NCBI RefSeq assembly: GCF_000002995.4
Contig: NW_025062477.1
Location: 13,808,696-13,872,695, forward strand
From: Brugia malayi
Lineage: Eukaryota > Nematoda > Chromadorea > Rhabditida > Onchocercidae
DNA: 64,000 nucleotides
Direction of reading: 5' to 3'
In this document: piece after piece, positions 38,901-51,100 of the stretch
Layout: the number at the start of each line of letters is the position of its first letter
Position numbering within the stretch: position 1 is the stretch's first letter
Notes under the pieces: generated by a model
Databases searched by the model: none
What the model saw: the letters and a program-made list of their open reading frames with translations, nothing else
Told to the model about the DNA's origin: nothing
Position numbers and translations under genes: made by a program

Positions 38901-41894
38901 GATGAAAAAGTGAAATAGAATAAAAATGGGAAAAAAAAATGAAAATTTCGAACTGCAAACTGAAAAAAAAAATGAAAAAAATTACTTAAAAAAATAAGTT
39001 TGAGTCTTTTTAAATTAAAAACTTAAATACTAATAATGGGCAAGATAATACAAAAATGAAATAACAATTTTTACAAATTAAAATATTAATTACAAATTTA
39101 TTGTAATTTCGAATTGTTTTAAATTTAAAATATAATTCCAAAATTATATATGTGCATTCATATAAGTATTACAGCCGAAGATGCAATTTTTTATTGTAAA
39201 ATTTATTAATCTTTAACTCTTTTCCTTTTAATTCGAATTAACAAAATTTGAAATCCAATTTATCTAATTTTAGCTCCCTTTTTTCTTCTCTTTTCTTTTT
39301 TACTTAATATTTTAAAGAAGTAAAAAAATCAAAAATTTCTATGGCAAATTTAATTCCTAAAATATTCATATAGCATATTTTTTTTTCAAATTTGTGCTAT
39401 TTTCATTTGCTTTTTAGGCAATAAATATTCATTTGAACTATCAGCAATGTATTTTAGTGAAAAATTAAATTTGCTAACAATTTTTTAGCCAATGAATTGA
39501 GCGAGAAAAAAAAGACAATTAAATTAGTTGAGCCTAGCTAGGCTTCTTTGTTTTAACTAGGCTTTTTTGTTTCTTATTTTTAATTTATTTATTACTTATT
39601 CTAATGCCATCTATTAATTAACTACTTTTTACTCATTAAAATTTCTTCTTATCTAATTGTTTTAGCTTTATTTGGCACTTTTTAAAAGAATATTTAGTTT
39701 TAATGAAAAATTTTGATAGGAATGAGCCCTTTTTTTTTTAATTTGATTTTATAAAAAATTTCAAAATTATTGTTGAATAAAAGAGAATTGATTATTGATT
39801 TCATTTTTTTTTTCACAAATTCTGATTTAAGATTTAAAAAAAAAACTACTACTACTACCACTAATTTTTTGATTTTTCCAAGAAATTAAATTGCTAAATT
39901 GGAATTCCTTACTGTTCCTATTTTCTAAATAATACTTGAAGCTAATCTTACAATAAATTATTGAAACAAATGTCACATTCTCAAATTTAGAGTAATAAAA
40001 TATTTTGAATGAAATATGAATTGGAAAAATAATAAAATGAAAGTTTAAGATTTGAAGATTTATTTGAAAATATATTTTATCCTTTTCTTCATTTTATCAT
40101 TCTAATTGCTTCCATTAAGCAAATTTTCCTATACTTTCAATTATTTTTCAAACAATATTTGGCAGCTTTCTTTTAACAAAAGAAAGAAAAAAAAAACGAT
40201 TAAAATATTTAAGTTTAACAAATAATTTCAAAGTATTAATTCAATTCAATTTTTCTATTATTATAAATTGAAATATTGATCAAATTAAAATATGATCAAA
40301 ATTTTTAAGAAATTTTAGAACAAATTGCAAAATGCAAAATGAAATAATTTATGATTTTTCTTTTTTTTCAAAAAAAAAAAAAAAAAAAGAACAATTGTAG
40401 AATTCAAAATCAAACGATTTATGGATTTATTAAATTTGAATTATGATTATTTGATATTTTGGAAAAGTCGTATTGTAATCCGGAAAAGTTAATATCGGAT
40501 GTTTAATGATTATATTAATCGATTATAGATCAATTAATTCTGTGCAACGAATTATATTTTTACATTTAAATGATAGCATTTAAAAGTTTATAGAAATATA
40601 TTTTGTATAATTTATGGCATTTGAATTGTTTTCTATTTTAGAGAATTTTCATAAATATTTGGTAAATAATAATAAATAACAAAGGAATTTCATTTTTTTA
40701 TTGACAATAATGGGTTTTATGTAAATTTTATGATATTTGAATATATCATTCATAGATAATAATTTGTATCATTTGAATGAATGTTGAGAGAAATTTATTA
40801 TTTACAAGAAATTCCGATAAACAAAATGCAAAATAAACAAAGTGATCAAAAACAAACAAACAATTACTAATTAAGTGATAAAATAGCAAATTAATTAATT
40901 AAGTATATATGTATTTTTTTGAAAAATATATTGTGAAAGAGGTAAAAACTATTTCTAATTATATTCTATATTTTTAAAAAATTTTTTGAAATGTATTAAA
41001 TTTTTTTGATCAAATATACTTCTTATATGTTTAAATTTAAAATCACTTATAAACATAAACATTTTTTCTGATTTATTATTATAATTTCTGTTTTGTTCAA
41101 AAAATAGAAAATAATAATAAATGAAAAAATGCAAGAATTTATGCTTATTTCAGTTAAAAATTCTTTAAATAATTTTAGATAATATTTGAGTTAGAATTTA
41201 AAAATTTTTTTGAATACTTTGTTTTAAATAAGAAAAACGACCGATTTGAGCTGAAACTAAACAAAAAATATTTTTCTCCTCCAAAACTTTTTTTTTTATC
41301 ATAGTTTTATTTCATTACAAATCTGTTTTAAGTTCATTTTAAGAAAATTTTTGGTCGATAAGAAATTCTTCAAAGGTGGAAAATTTTTATTTAATATATT
41401 TGGTTAAAGATCAAATTATATTGCGTATTTTTTCTATTTGCCTTTTTTGAAATTAACTTTTCTTTTTCCTTCAAAATTTTTAATTAGTATCTGACTAATT
41501 AATACAATTAAGTAATTAATTAATTCATCGTTCAATCAACAAAGAAAATTATACTTTAATTTCCAACTTATTTTTTTAATTGGTTCAAAAATGTGGAAAA
41601 TGGAAGAAATGCAAAAGCAAAAGCAAAAAGCAAAAAGAAAAAAAAAAAAAAAGGAAAACGGATAATTAATTTAAATTAATTTTATTGCCTAAAATAATGT
41701 ATCGTTTGATCTATAAAACTGAAACATATTGCTTCAATTTTTGGTGTTTATAATAGCAAACAGAAAAAAAAACAAAAACAAAAAAAAAAAATGATTGCTT
41801 AAATGTTTAATGCTACAAATAAGTAACATAAAAGTTTTAAATTTTAATTTTTACTAATTATTTTTTCACATTTTCTCTTTCCTTCTTTCTCTCC

Positions 41895-41930
<36 letters not shown>

Positions 41931-42086
41931 TTTTTTGGTTCTTTTCTGAAACAATAAATTGAAATAATGATGTCGTTAAAAGTTGTTTCAAATGCTTCAA
42001 ATTAAACCTATATCATCGATCTTATTCATTCAGGATATCTTAAACTTTTCTCCAAAACATTTCTAAAAATATCAAACAAAAAAAAG

Positions 42087-42117
<31 letters not shown>

Positions 42118-45100
42118 AGAGAAAAAAAACACAGTTTTTGTAATTAAACGAAGATAACATCTTAACATCATCGTAGTTTCATTTTTTTTTTTTAAAAAAA
42201 AGAAAATCCCATATGTTTAAATTTTTTTTTTAATGGTATAAGTATTATATACATATGTGTATGTGTATAAATGTATATAAAGGTTAAAATTTCCTTCTAA
42301 TTATCATTTGCATTTAGTATTTTTACAATTTCAAAAATTCTTTTTTTGGATATAAATTTTGTTTAGTTATTTTAATGTAAAAATATTTTTTGAACATTTG
42401 ATAAAATGATATAATTGATAAAAAAATTTCTATTTTTTACTTAACTAATAGATAATCTATTGATCTAATTTCTTCATAACCATCTGATAAATTTTATCAC
42501 TAATTATTTTAAATTTTCCATTATCTTTTTCAATATGATATAATTGATAAAAAATTATATTTAATTTTTATTTTTTTTAAAAAAAAATTTTTTTTTTAAA
42601 AAAATCATATTTAAAAATTATATTCAATCTTTGTCTTTTTTAATATGATACAATTAATGAAATTTATATTTAGTTTAAATTTTCCTTTATCTTCTTTTAC
42701 TTTTTCACATTTCTCACTTTTCTTTCCTATTATTATTCCCTTATTTTACTTCAATGATTTTTCTTTTCCTTTTTTTTTTAACTCATTTATTATTTTGTTT
42801 TTAAAATTTTGTTATTATGAAAATTTTTTGTTTATTCATTTAATTAATAATATTTGAATTTTATCATCACATAATTGATTTTATAGATTGGATTAAATAA
42901 AAAACTTTTTTTCTCTTTATTTATTGATATTTTATTCATTTTGTTGCTTTATAATTTTCCTTTTATTTTATTAGTTCAGGTAATCATATTTTGTAATTTT
43001 TATTAATTAAAAAGTTTATTAGTTATTTAATTAATGATATTTTATTAATTTTATTCTTATCATAAATAACTATTAGATTATTTTTATTCGTTACCCATCT
43101 GATAAATTTTATCACTAATATAACTTAATAAATTATAAAATTTTTTGCGAAGCTCTAAAATTTTGATATATTTTAATTTTTATTTATTTGAAAATTAACA
43201 AAGTTTTTTTTTTCTTTTTTACAAGAAATATTATCCATTTTTATAATTATAAAAGAAAAGAAGAAAAGAGCAAAAATATGCAAATAAAGAGGTGAAATAT
43301 TTAAAAAATATTCTAAAAATGTTAGATTGTCTTATTTTTTTCCTTCATTTCATATCATTTAGGTTTAAATTTTGAACGATTAATTTTCTCGCCGAATTTT
43401 GCAAATATTTAATTAAATTTTTGTAAAAAAACTTTATCATTCATTTAAAAGTTTTTTTCATTTCTTTTAAAATGATAATAACTTTTAATTAAAATTTAAG
43501 TTAAAATTAATTTAATTGATCTTACAAATTATATTCAAAAATTTATTACTTGACTGTGCCATCTATTTTCTTTCCACTTTAGAATATATTTGAACAAAAT
43601 TAGATGCATTTTTTTATTTTTTATTTTTCCTTTTTTTGTTAATTCAATTGAACTTGCAAACTTTTTTTTTTTTTTTTTTGCTTTTTTAAACAATTTAAAT
43701 ATTTAAGAATGTCTTTTAAATAGTTTAATTTACTCATTACTTTTCCATTCGTTATCTTAACAATTTAAACTTGTTGATAAAGACAAAATGTTATGAGTAC
43801 CATTAATTTTTTGATTTATTCCCAATTCGTTTTCTTTTTCCAGGCAGGAAAAAAAAGATTAAAATTTAAAAATTGATTGAATGAATTTGTTCAAAAAAAA
43901 TTATTATCAATGAAGTCTTATCAATTACTATTATTGTCTAATCATATTTTACGAATATTTTTTCTATTCTCTGCACTAATTATAACAATTAATACAAAAC
44001 AAGCGGAAGATATTCATCATTCATCTGTTGTTGATTTTAAAATTCATATTGATAAGTTCAAAAATCAAAATTCAAAGAATCATGATACTGGCAATTATCA
44101 TCAATTAGTCAGTACAATAGCAAAAAGTGGACTATCAAAAAAATTTGAAGATTTAGTCACTGATGAAGGCTTCATTTTAACTGCACTTAAACAACAACAA
44201 CGACAACAACGACAACGACAACGACAACAACAACAACAGCAAGGACAACAACAAAACGAAAATGAAAAAGGAGTAAATAATGAAGGAAACTCTGCTGTTG
44301 CTACTACTACTGCTACTACTATTATTATTGAAAGTGCAAATAGCACTATCACTGATAAACAGAATTTATCAATTGTTGGGACAAATTTTATAGATTTCTC
44401 ATATCCAACAAATAATCCTGTAAATAAAGAAATTTCATTAGCTATTCATTCAATATCAAATAATTCTAATCTTTTCCAATCATTAATTAATCAATCAATT
44501 CGTAATGATAACAATGGTGATAGTAGTAGTAGTAGTAATAGTAAAGATAGTAGCAGCAATATTAAATGGAAATTTTTGAATCAACGAATGATTAATTTAA
44601 ACGATGGTGACAGTAATCATCGAAGAAAACGTTGGGCAACAGATGATACAAGTGATAAGGATGAAATGAATAAGATATTTGATACATTATCATCAACAAA
44701 TTATGATTCACCAACAAGTGCTTCCGATGAAATGTTAACATCATCAGATTATCATATTCATGATAATGGTGATGATGATGATGTTGATAAAAGTGATAAC
44801 ACTGATGATAGTCGATTTCGAATACCAGTGGAAAATATTGTTATTATGGGTAGTGATGCAGATGCAGATGTTGATGATAGTAGTAGTGATAATAATGGAA
44901 TGTTCAAAGGTACAACATTTGATGAGATCGAAACAACGGATAGTTATGAGCAGATGAATTCCGTTGAAGAAACTGAAAAAGATGATGAAAATATGGAAAT
45001 GGGAATTGTTCGAATTGCACCGGAAATATTACCAAAAGATAGCATTGAAAATTTAATGGAACCAACGATGCATCAATTTGGATTGGAAGCAAAAACAGAT

Positions 45101-48100
45101 GAAATAATGGATGAAAAATTACTAAAAAGTGATATAATTGGAAGAAAAAATCATATGGGAAAAGAAGATGAAATAGATTGGGTGAGAATTTTTCAAATAG
45201 TTTAGATTTATTTGAAATTTCATCAAAAATTCTAGGGAACAATTCAAGAAATGAGAATTTCGGATGATCCTAATGATGCTGCAATTGCATGCGATGATGA
45301 AACTGTAAGTTATTTTTTTCATTTTCATTTTTTTTTTTTTATAAATAATTATCAATCATTTCAGGTTTTTAAATAATTTTTTAAAAAAAAATTAAAATTT
45401 TTGAAAAAATTTTAATAAATTTGTCAAATTTTTCAAAAATCTATTCTTTTTTATGGAATTTTTTGTGTAAAATTCTGTCAAAAAAAAAAGTGAAAAAAAT
45501 GGAAAAGTATTAAAATTTAAATAATTACATGAAAAAAAAGAAAATAATGTAAAAAAATAGTTTAATTAATTAATTAATTAAACGACTATTTACATTTGCT
45601 TTAGTGGAAAAGACGAAAAATGAAGTCGCTAAAGGTAAAAATTAATTTGTTTTATTATTCGGTTGCTTCATTTCTGTGATTGATATTTTTTTGTAAAAAT
45701 GTTGTTTGCTTTTTATGTATTTTTCTTATGTTTTTAATTTTAATTAGCAAATTAATTTGCTTTTTTCTTTAATGAAATAAACATTTTCCCCCGCATGTTG
45801 TGAAAAATCCGGAAAATTTTACTGAGAAAAAAAAAGATTATTACTTATTTCAGAAGCAATGTTCGCCAACTTTTGCAATTATTGTTCTAATTAATTAGTT
45901 CAAAATAGTAACAGCAAACAATAAAATGCTGTAACACTTATATAATATTTGCACAATATGTTAATTTATTTTAATTTTATCCCTTTTTTCTTCTCAAAAT
46001 TGTAAACTTTTTAAATTTTTTCATTCAGGATTTCATTTTCAGGAAGGTAGCGGTGTGCAAGATGAAGAACTTCAAGAATATGGTTAGTTTTATCATTTTT
46101 GTTTTGTAACAGTTTGTTAAAAAATTTTCAAAAAAAAAAAGAATTAAAAAACTGTCAAAATTTCGTTTATGCAAAAAAAAAAAAAAAAACTAACATAATA
46201 AATTGGGAAAAACTATACTTATCATATTGAATTTTCCATGAAAATTTTCATGAAATTTTTGAAATTTTGACTTACCGAATAGTTTCAAACATAAATTTAT
46301 GAATGAGTAAAAATTTTGAAATTAAATTTATAATAATTTTTACATGCATTTAATATTTTTTGGAAAAAATTTGTTTTCTTGAATATTCCTCACTTTTTAT
46401 TTATTTTCATTTGTATCAATTATTCAATTATTTGTAACTATTATTATATTTTGTGACCTTTTGACCTTTGAACTTTTTGACATTGCCATTCTTTTTTCTA
46501 ATTTATGATGTAAAATTTTTGTAGAAAAGACGGGCAAGACAACAATTGCAGTACCAGAGCAATCTTCCATACATACATCATCAGATTATCCACGTGGTAT
46601 GTTAAAAAAAATTTTTTACTTTATTTAATCTTTCTTTTCAGATATATTAAGTTTTTTTTTTTTTTTTTTTTTTTAAATTAATTATAATCTATTTAATTTT
46701 CATATCTTAAATTTTCGTTTTTTCTTTTAAATTGTATGCACATAAATTTTCAATTGAAAATGATTTATGCTTTAAACTAAACAAAAAAACGATAAAGTGG
46801 AATTAAGCTTTTATCGCTAACTCTTTTTTCCCTTTTTTTTTTTTTGTGTATGTGTTTGTTAAATTTATAATAAATTTTGAACTTTTCTATTTGTTAAAAT
46901 ATGAATTACGCATAAATTAAATTAAAAATTATAGAATAAACCTTCTTGCATCAATTTTTTTTTTTTCAAAATTAAAAATTCACAATAAATTTAATGTTAT
47001 GAATTCGAGAAATTTCATAGTGCATAAAATTCGTTTTTCCTTTTCTTTCTGTTGCCGTAGTAAATAATTTTCAGATGATCAAAATTCTTCTTCTTCTTCC
47101 TCTTCCTGTTCCTCTTCCTCACCATCTTCTCACTCTTCATACATCACTGATTCCAATGATCAGTTGATTGTTGGCAAACATACAGATAGTTTAATTTTAC
47201 CCTCTCATCAAACTACTATTACGGAACGTCTAATTTCAATTATTCCAATATTGGAACAAATTCAATCATTGGAAGCAATATCAGAAATTCACGAATTTTG
47301 GAATAACCGCGGTCATCGTACCGATGGTTTGACATTTTATAGAAGGGTCATGCAGTAGAACTGATAATTTGATAATAGATGCGAATGCATGCTCGCTGTA
47401 TCATTTTAATGTATTTAGTTGTTTGCTTATTGTGATTGATAATTGAAAAATTTTTTATATCAGAAATTTTTCTTTTAAATGATAAATTAATTTAATAAAT
47501 TGATTAAATTCTTTATTTATTTATACATATATAATTTCTTTTTGTTTTTATCCTTTTTTTTTTTATTTTATTTATTACATAACATATATAAGAAAAATAA
47601 AAATAATTTATTAAATATTAATGTATATGTAATTCTTTAATTCACAATATTTTTATAAAAAAAAAAAAAATTATAAAAATAAACGTAGTCGAAATGGAAT
47701 AACTTTAATTTCTAGTACAATTAAATTTGAATTGTATAATATTTCAATTCTTCATCGTGTATTATCATATAACTTCAGTGATATCAGTAGAACTGATGCT
47801 AGGTACCAAGGTTACACCCAATAATGCTTTTTTCTCCTCTGTTTAATTTCTTCGCAATATTGAAATGTTGTTTGGATGAGGCGAAGTCTTAGGTGCTTAT
47901 GAATTTTGCTCTGTCATTTTTTCTCTTTTTTCTTTTTTCTTTTTCCTTTTTTTTTGTTTTGCACTGTCGTTTACAAAATTTGCTGAATGAAATTTTTTTC
48001 AGTTAAGCCAGAAAAGGGTGAAAAAGGTGATAAAGGTGATCGAGGTGAACCGGGACCACCAGGGGAACCTGGAACGGTTAGTAAATTTTTGTTTCTTAGA

Positions 48101-51100
48101 TTTGATTAAAGAAGAAAACTAGTGTTACATTTTAATAAATAGGGATTTTTCTATGTAATAACTTTAGTGTCCTATCGAATGTCAGCCAGGACGTGATGGA
48201 CGTGACGGCATACCTGGAATGCCGGGAGAAATGGGACCAATGGGACCAATAGGACCACCTGGCCCAGCAGGACCACCTGGGCTATCAACGCAGATAGTAC
48301 AAGAGGGACCACAAGGAGTTCGAACAGTAGCTGGTCCCACAGGACCACAAGGACCACCTGGACCAATGGGTTAGTTCTTACTTCTTAATTCTATATCAGT
48401 CATTTTGGGAATTTATCATTAGTGATGAATACAACTTTTAGGACCAAGAGGACCACCAGGGCCACGGGGCGTCGGAGAACCAGGATTTCCAGGAGCTCCA
48501 GGAGTTCCAGGTCGTTGTGAAAGATTACATCCTGAAGATATCGAACGTATCGTTAGCGATCCTCGAATTAAGGTTTGAGACTATACTTTTTGTTTCAGTT
48601 CTTTTTTTAAAGGTAATTAATTGAAAATTTTTAAATTAACCAGAAATGGAAGTAAAATCAAGTTAATTAAAATCTATGTTCGATAGTAATTACAGGGTGA
48701 AAAAGGCGACTGTCTCCCAGGAATACCAATTCGCCATCCAGGTGAAAGTAAAGAATTACCACCATATGATTCTTATCAGCGTCATTATGCCATGAAAGGC
48801 GAAAGAGGTTAATCATTAATAGTATTAATTTACCTGTAGAAATCGTTATATTAAAATTCGAATTTGTCATCAATTTATAGTTTCTTTTACAGGTGAACGT
48901 GGTGAGATAGGACGAATGGGTCCAATGGGTCCAATTGGACACCCTGGACCACCTGGACCTCCTGGACCACCTGGACCACCTGGACCTCCTGGACCACCTG
49001 GACATCCTGGACCGGCTGGACCACCATTAGCTGCTTATCCACAACCAACGCACATTGCACCTGGAGGAGTAAAAATATTAAAAAAAAAATAAAATAAAAA
49101 AATGAAAATAAAATTCAAATTATCAATTAACTATAATAATAATTGATACTTTACTAAGCAATAAGTAAAGTCATTAATGCAATGAAAAAAATTAAATGTT
49201 TAATCAAGTTTGAATAAGCAAAGTGGACTATTTTTGTTTAATTAAAATATGACAAAGAATTTTAAACTAATTTCAAAAATTAGAAGTTTTTCTAAAGAAT
49301 TTTTTAACACATTTTCTACAGATTTTTTTTTCTATTTTATATATATATATATTTTCCTTATAGTTCATTAGAATACAATTTTTTTTTTTTTCAAAAAAAA
49401 ATCTAAAAATCTAATAAAATACATAAAATTACAGTAAAATTGGAATTCTTTCTTACTGGAATTAAAATAATGTTAATTATTTAATTATCGTATTTTTTAT
49501 AGGTTCAAGTATATCCAACTACAATTGAATTATTTACTGCATCACATGGTATGCCAATAGGTTCGCTTACTTTTTGTATATCAAGTCAACAATTATATAT
49601 ACGTGTTAATGGTGGCTTCAAAGATATTAAAGTTTGTTTTTTCTCTCTTTTTTTTCTCTCCTAAATTCAATTATAAAATTTGCCATTTGAGAAAAATTTA
49701 ACTTTAAAATAAAGAAACTTTCAATTTAATTCTTAAGCATAAAAAGAATTACAAATGAAAAAACATCGAAAAATTTTCAAGAAGAAAAAAAAAAAATTTT
49801 TTTTTTTTTCAGCTCGAAGGTTTTCATCCAATTATGGAACGTCGTCCAACAGTTGTAAGTCATTTTGATGGTATTTTTTTCTTTAATCATTTTTATCATT
49901 ATGATAACAATTATCAGTTCCTTATTGTCTCTTTTGACAATGAAAACAAAAAATATTTTTAATGCTATTTTCATGCTAAAAGAAAAATTTTGTGATATAA
50001 TTGAAAAATTATCACAATAAAAGAGAAAAAAACAGTAATATCACAATTTCAGGAAATTTTTAATCAATATTACAAATTAATTTGTAATTTTCTTTTTTTC
50101 ATTTTAGATGACAACTAAATATTGCAAAATGTTTTTATATAAACGGTTCATTTACTTATTTATTTTATTTACTTATTTATCTATCTATTTATTTATGTTA
50201 ATTTTGAAAATATAAAAATATAATTTTAATGTTAAAACTGAAACAATTGCGCGATTTTGGAGAGAGAGAGAGAGAGGAAAAAAGAATTAAGCTAAAAATT
50301 GATTTAACAATTTAGGAAATTGAATTTGAACCACCGAATGAAAATTTCATGCATTATTTGGTAAGTTATAATTGCTTACCATTAGATGTTGTTAATGAAG
50401 GTGTTTGTAAGCTACCTGTATGACATATTGTGATGCTGGCGTTTAGTAATATCGTTAATAATTTTTGTCCTCTTTTTTTTAAAAAAAAACCAAAAAAAAA
50501 AATTTTTTTTTTATTTCCCAATTGATATTTTGTCATTTTTTTTTCCTGGAATAAATTTCAAAATTTTAAAATTTTTTAAAAAATCTTTCAAAAATTTTAT
50601 TGTCATTTTCTTTTCTTTTTTTTTTTCTTCCGTTATAGCTCGATGCTGAAAGAATCGTAAGTATGCATGGATCATGTATCAAGTAACCTATAATTGTAAA
50701 AGAGTAATTACTTAAAAATTACTATCATTTATCGTTTATTGTAGTTTATTGTAGCAATATGATTGATTGTTATATTTCCGGAATAGACCATCCAATATTT
50801 CCGATTTGATAGATATGCAAAACAGTTAATCAATTAACATATATTATTTTATTTTATTTAAAAAGTTTTATTTTTGTGGAAAAAAAAAGAGCGATTTACT
50901 AAAGTTAATGAAGTATGCTATCTTTTGTAATTATGGAGAAGCAAAAATTAAACTAAGAATTATTTCAGTGACATTTGGAATAAAATTTTGTTCAAATAAT
51001 ATCTGAGAAGAAATGATTTTGGATTATTAAGCATATTTATCAAATTTAACTAAACTAATTGATTAAAAAAAAAAATGCTTTTGAAAAAAAATATTTTAAT

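Larger units (their letters stand above)
28623..43909. other. First part of a 16.6 kb intron, hosting the nested first exon at its end
   Basis: No further TSPN exon is present: the fold continues only at 45236. The interval holds the 55-bp array (29254-29466), CT tracts, the ATC/ATT and 57-bp arrays (31340-32297), the ATT-driven 162-bp array (35407-36030), CATACA/TGTATG blocks near 34010-34250, and two islands of more balanced composition (33209-33309 and 37261-37313) that I cannot assign. Confidence 0.6.

Noticed and set aside
44101..45355. Antisense and shifted frames over the nested first exon
   Set aside because: Composition follows from CAA, GAT and AGT repeats on the coding strand; no signal or domain.
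48172..49005. Antisense frames rich in Arg-Trp-Ser or Val-Leu across the collagen exons
   Set aside because: They are mirror images of the Gly-Pro-Pro codons on the other strand, cross introns without splice logic, and have no independent support.
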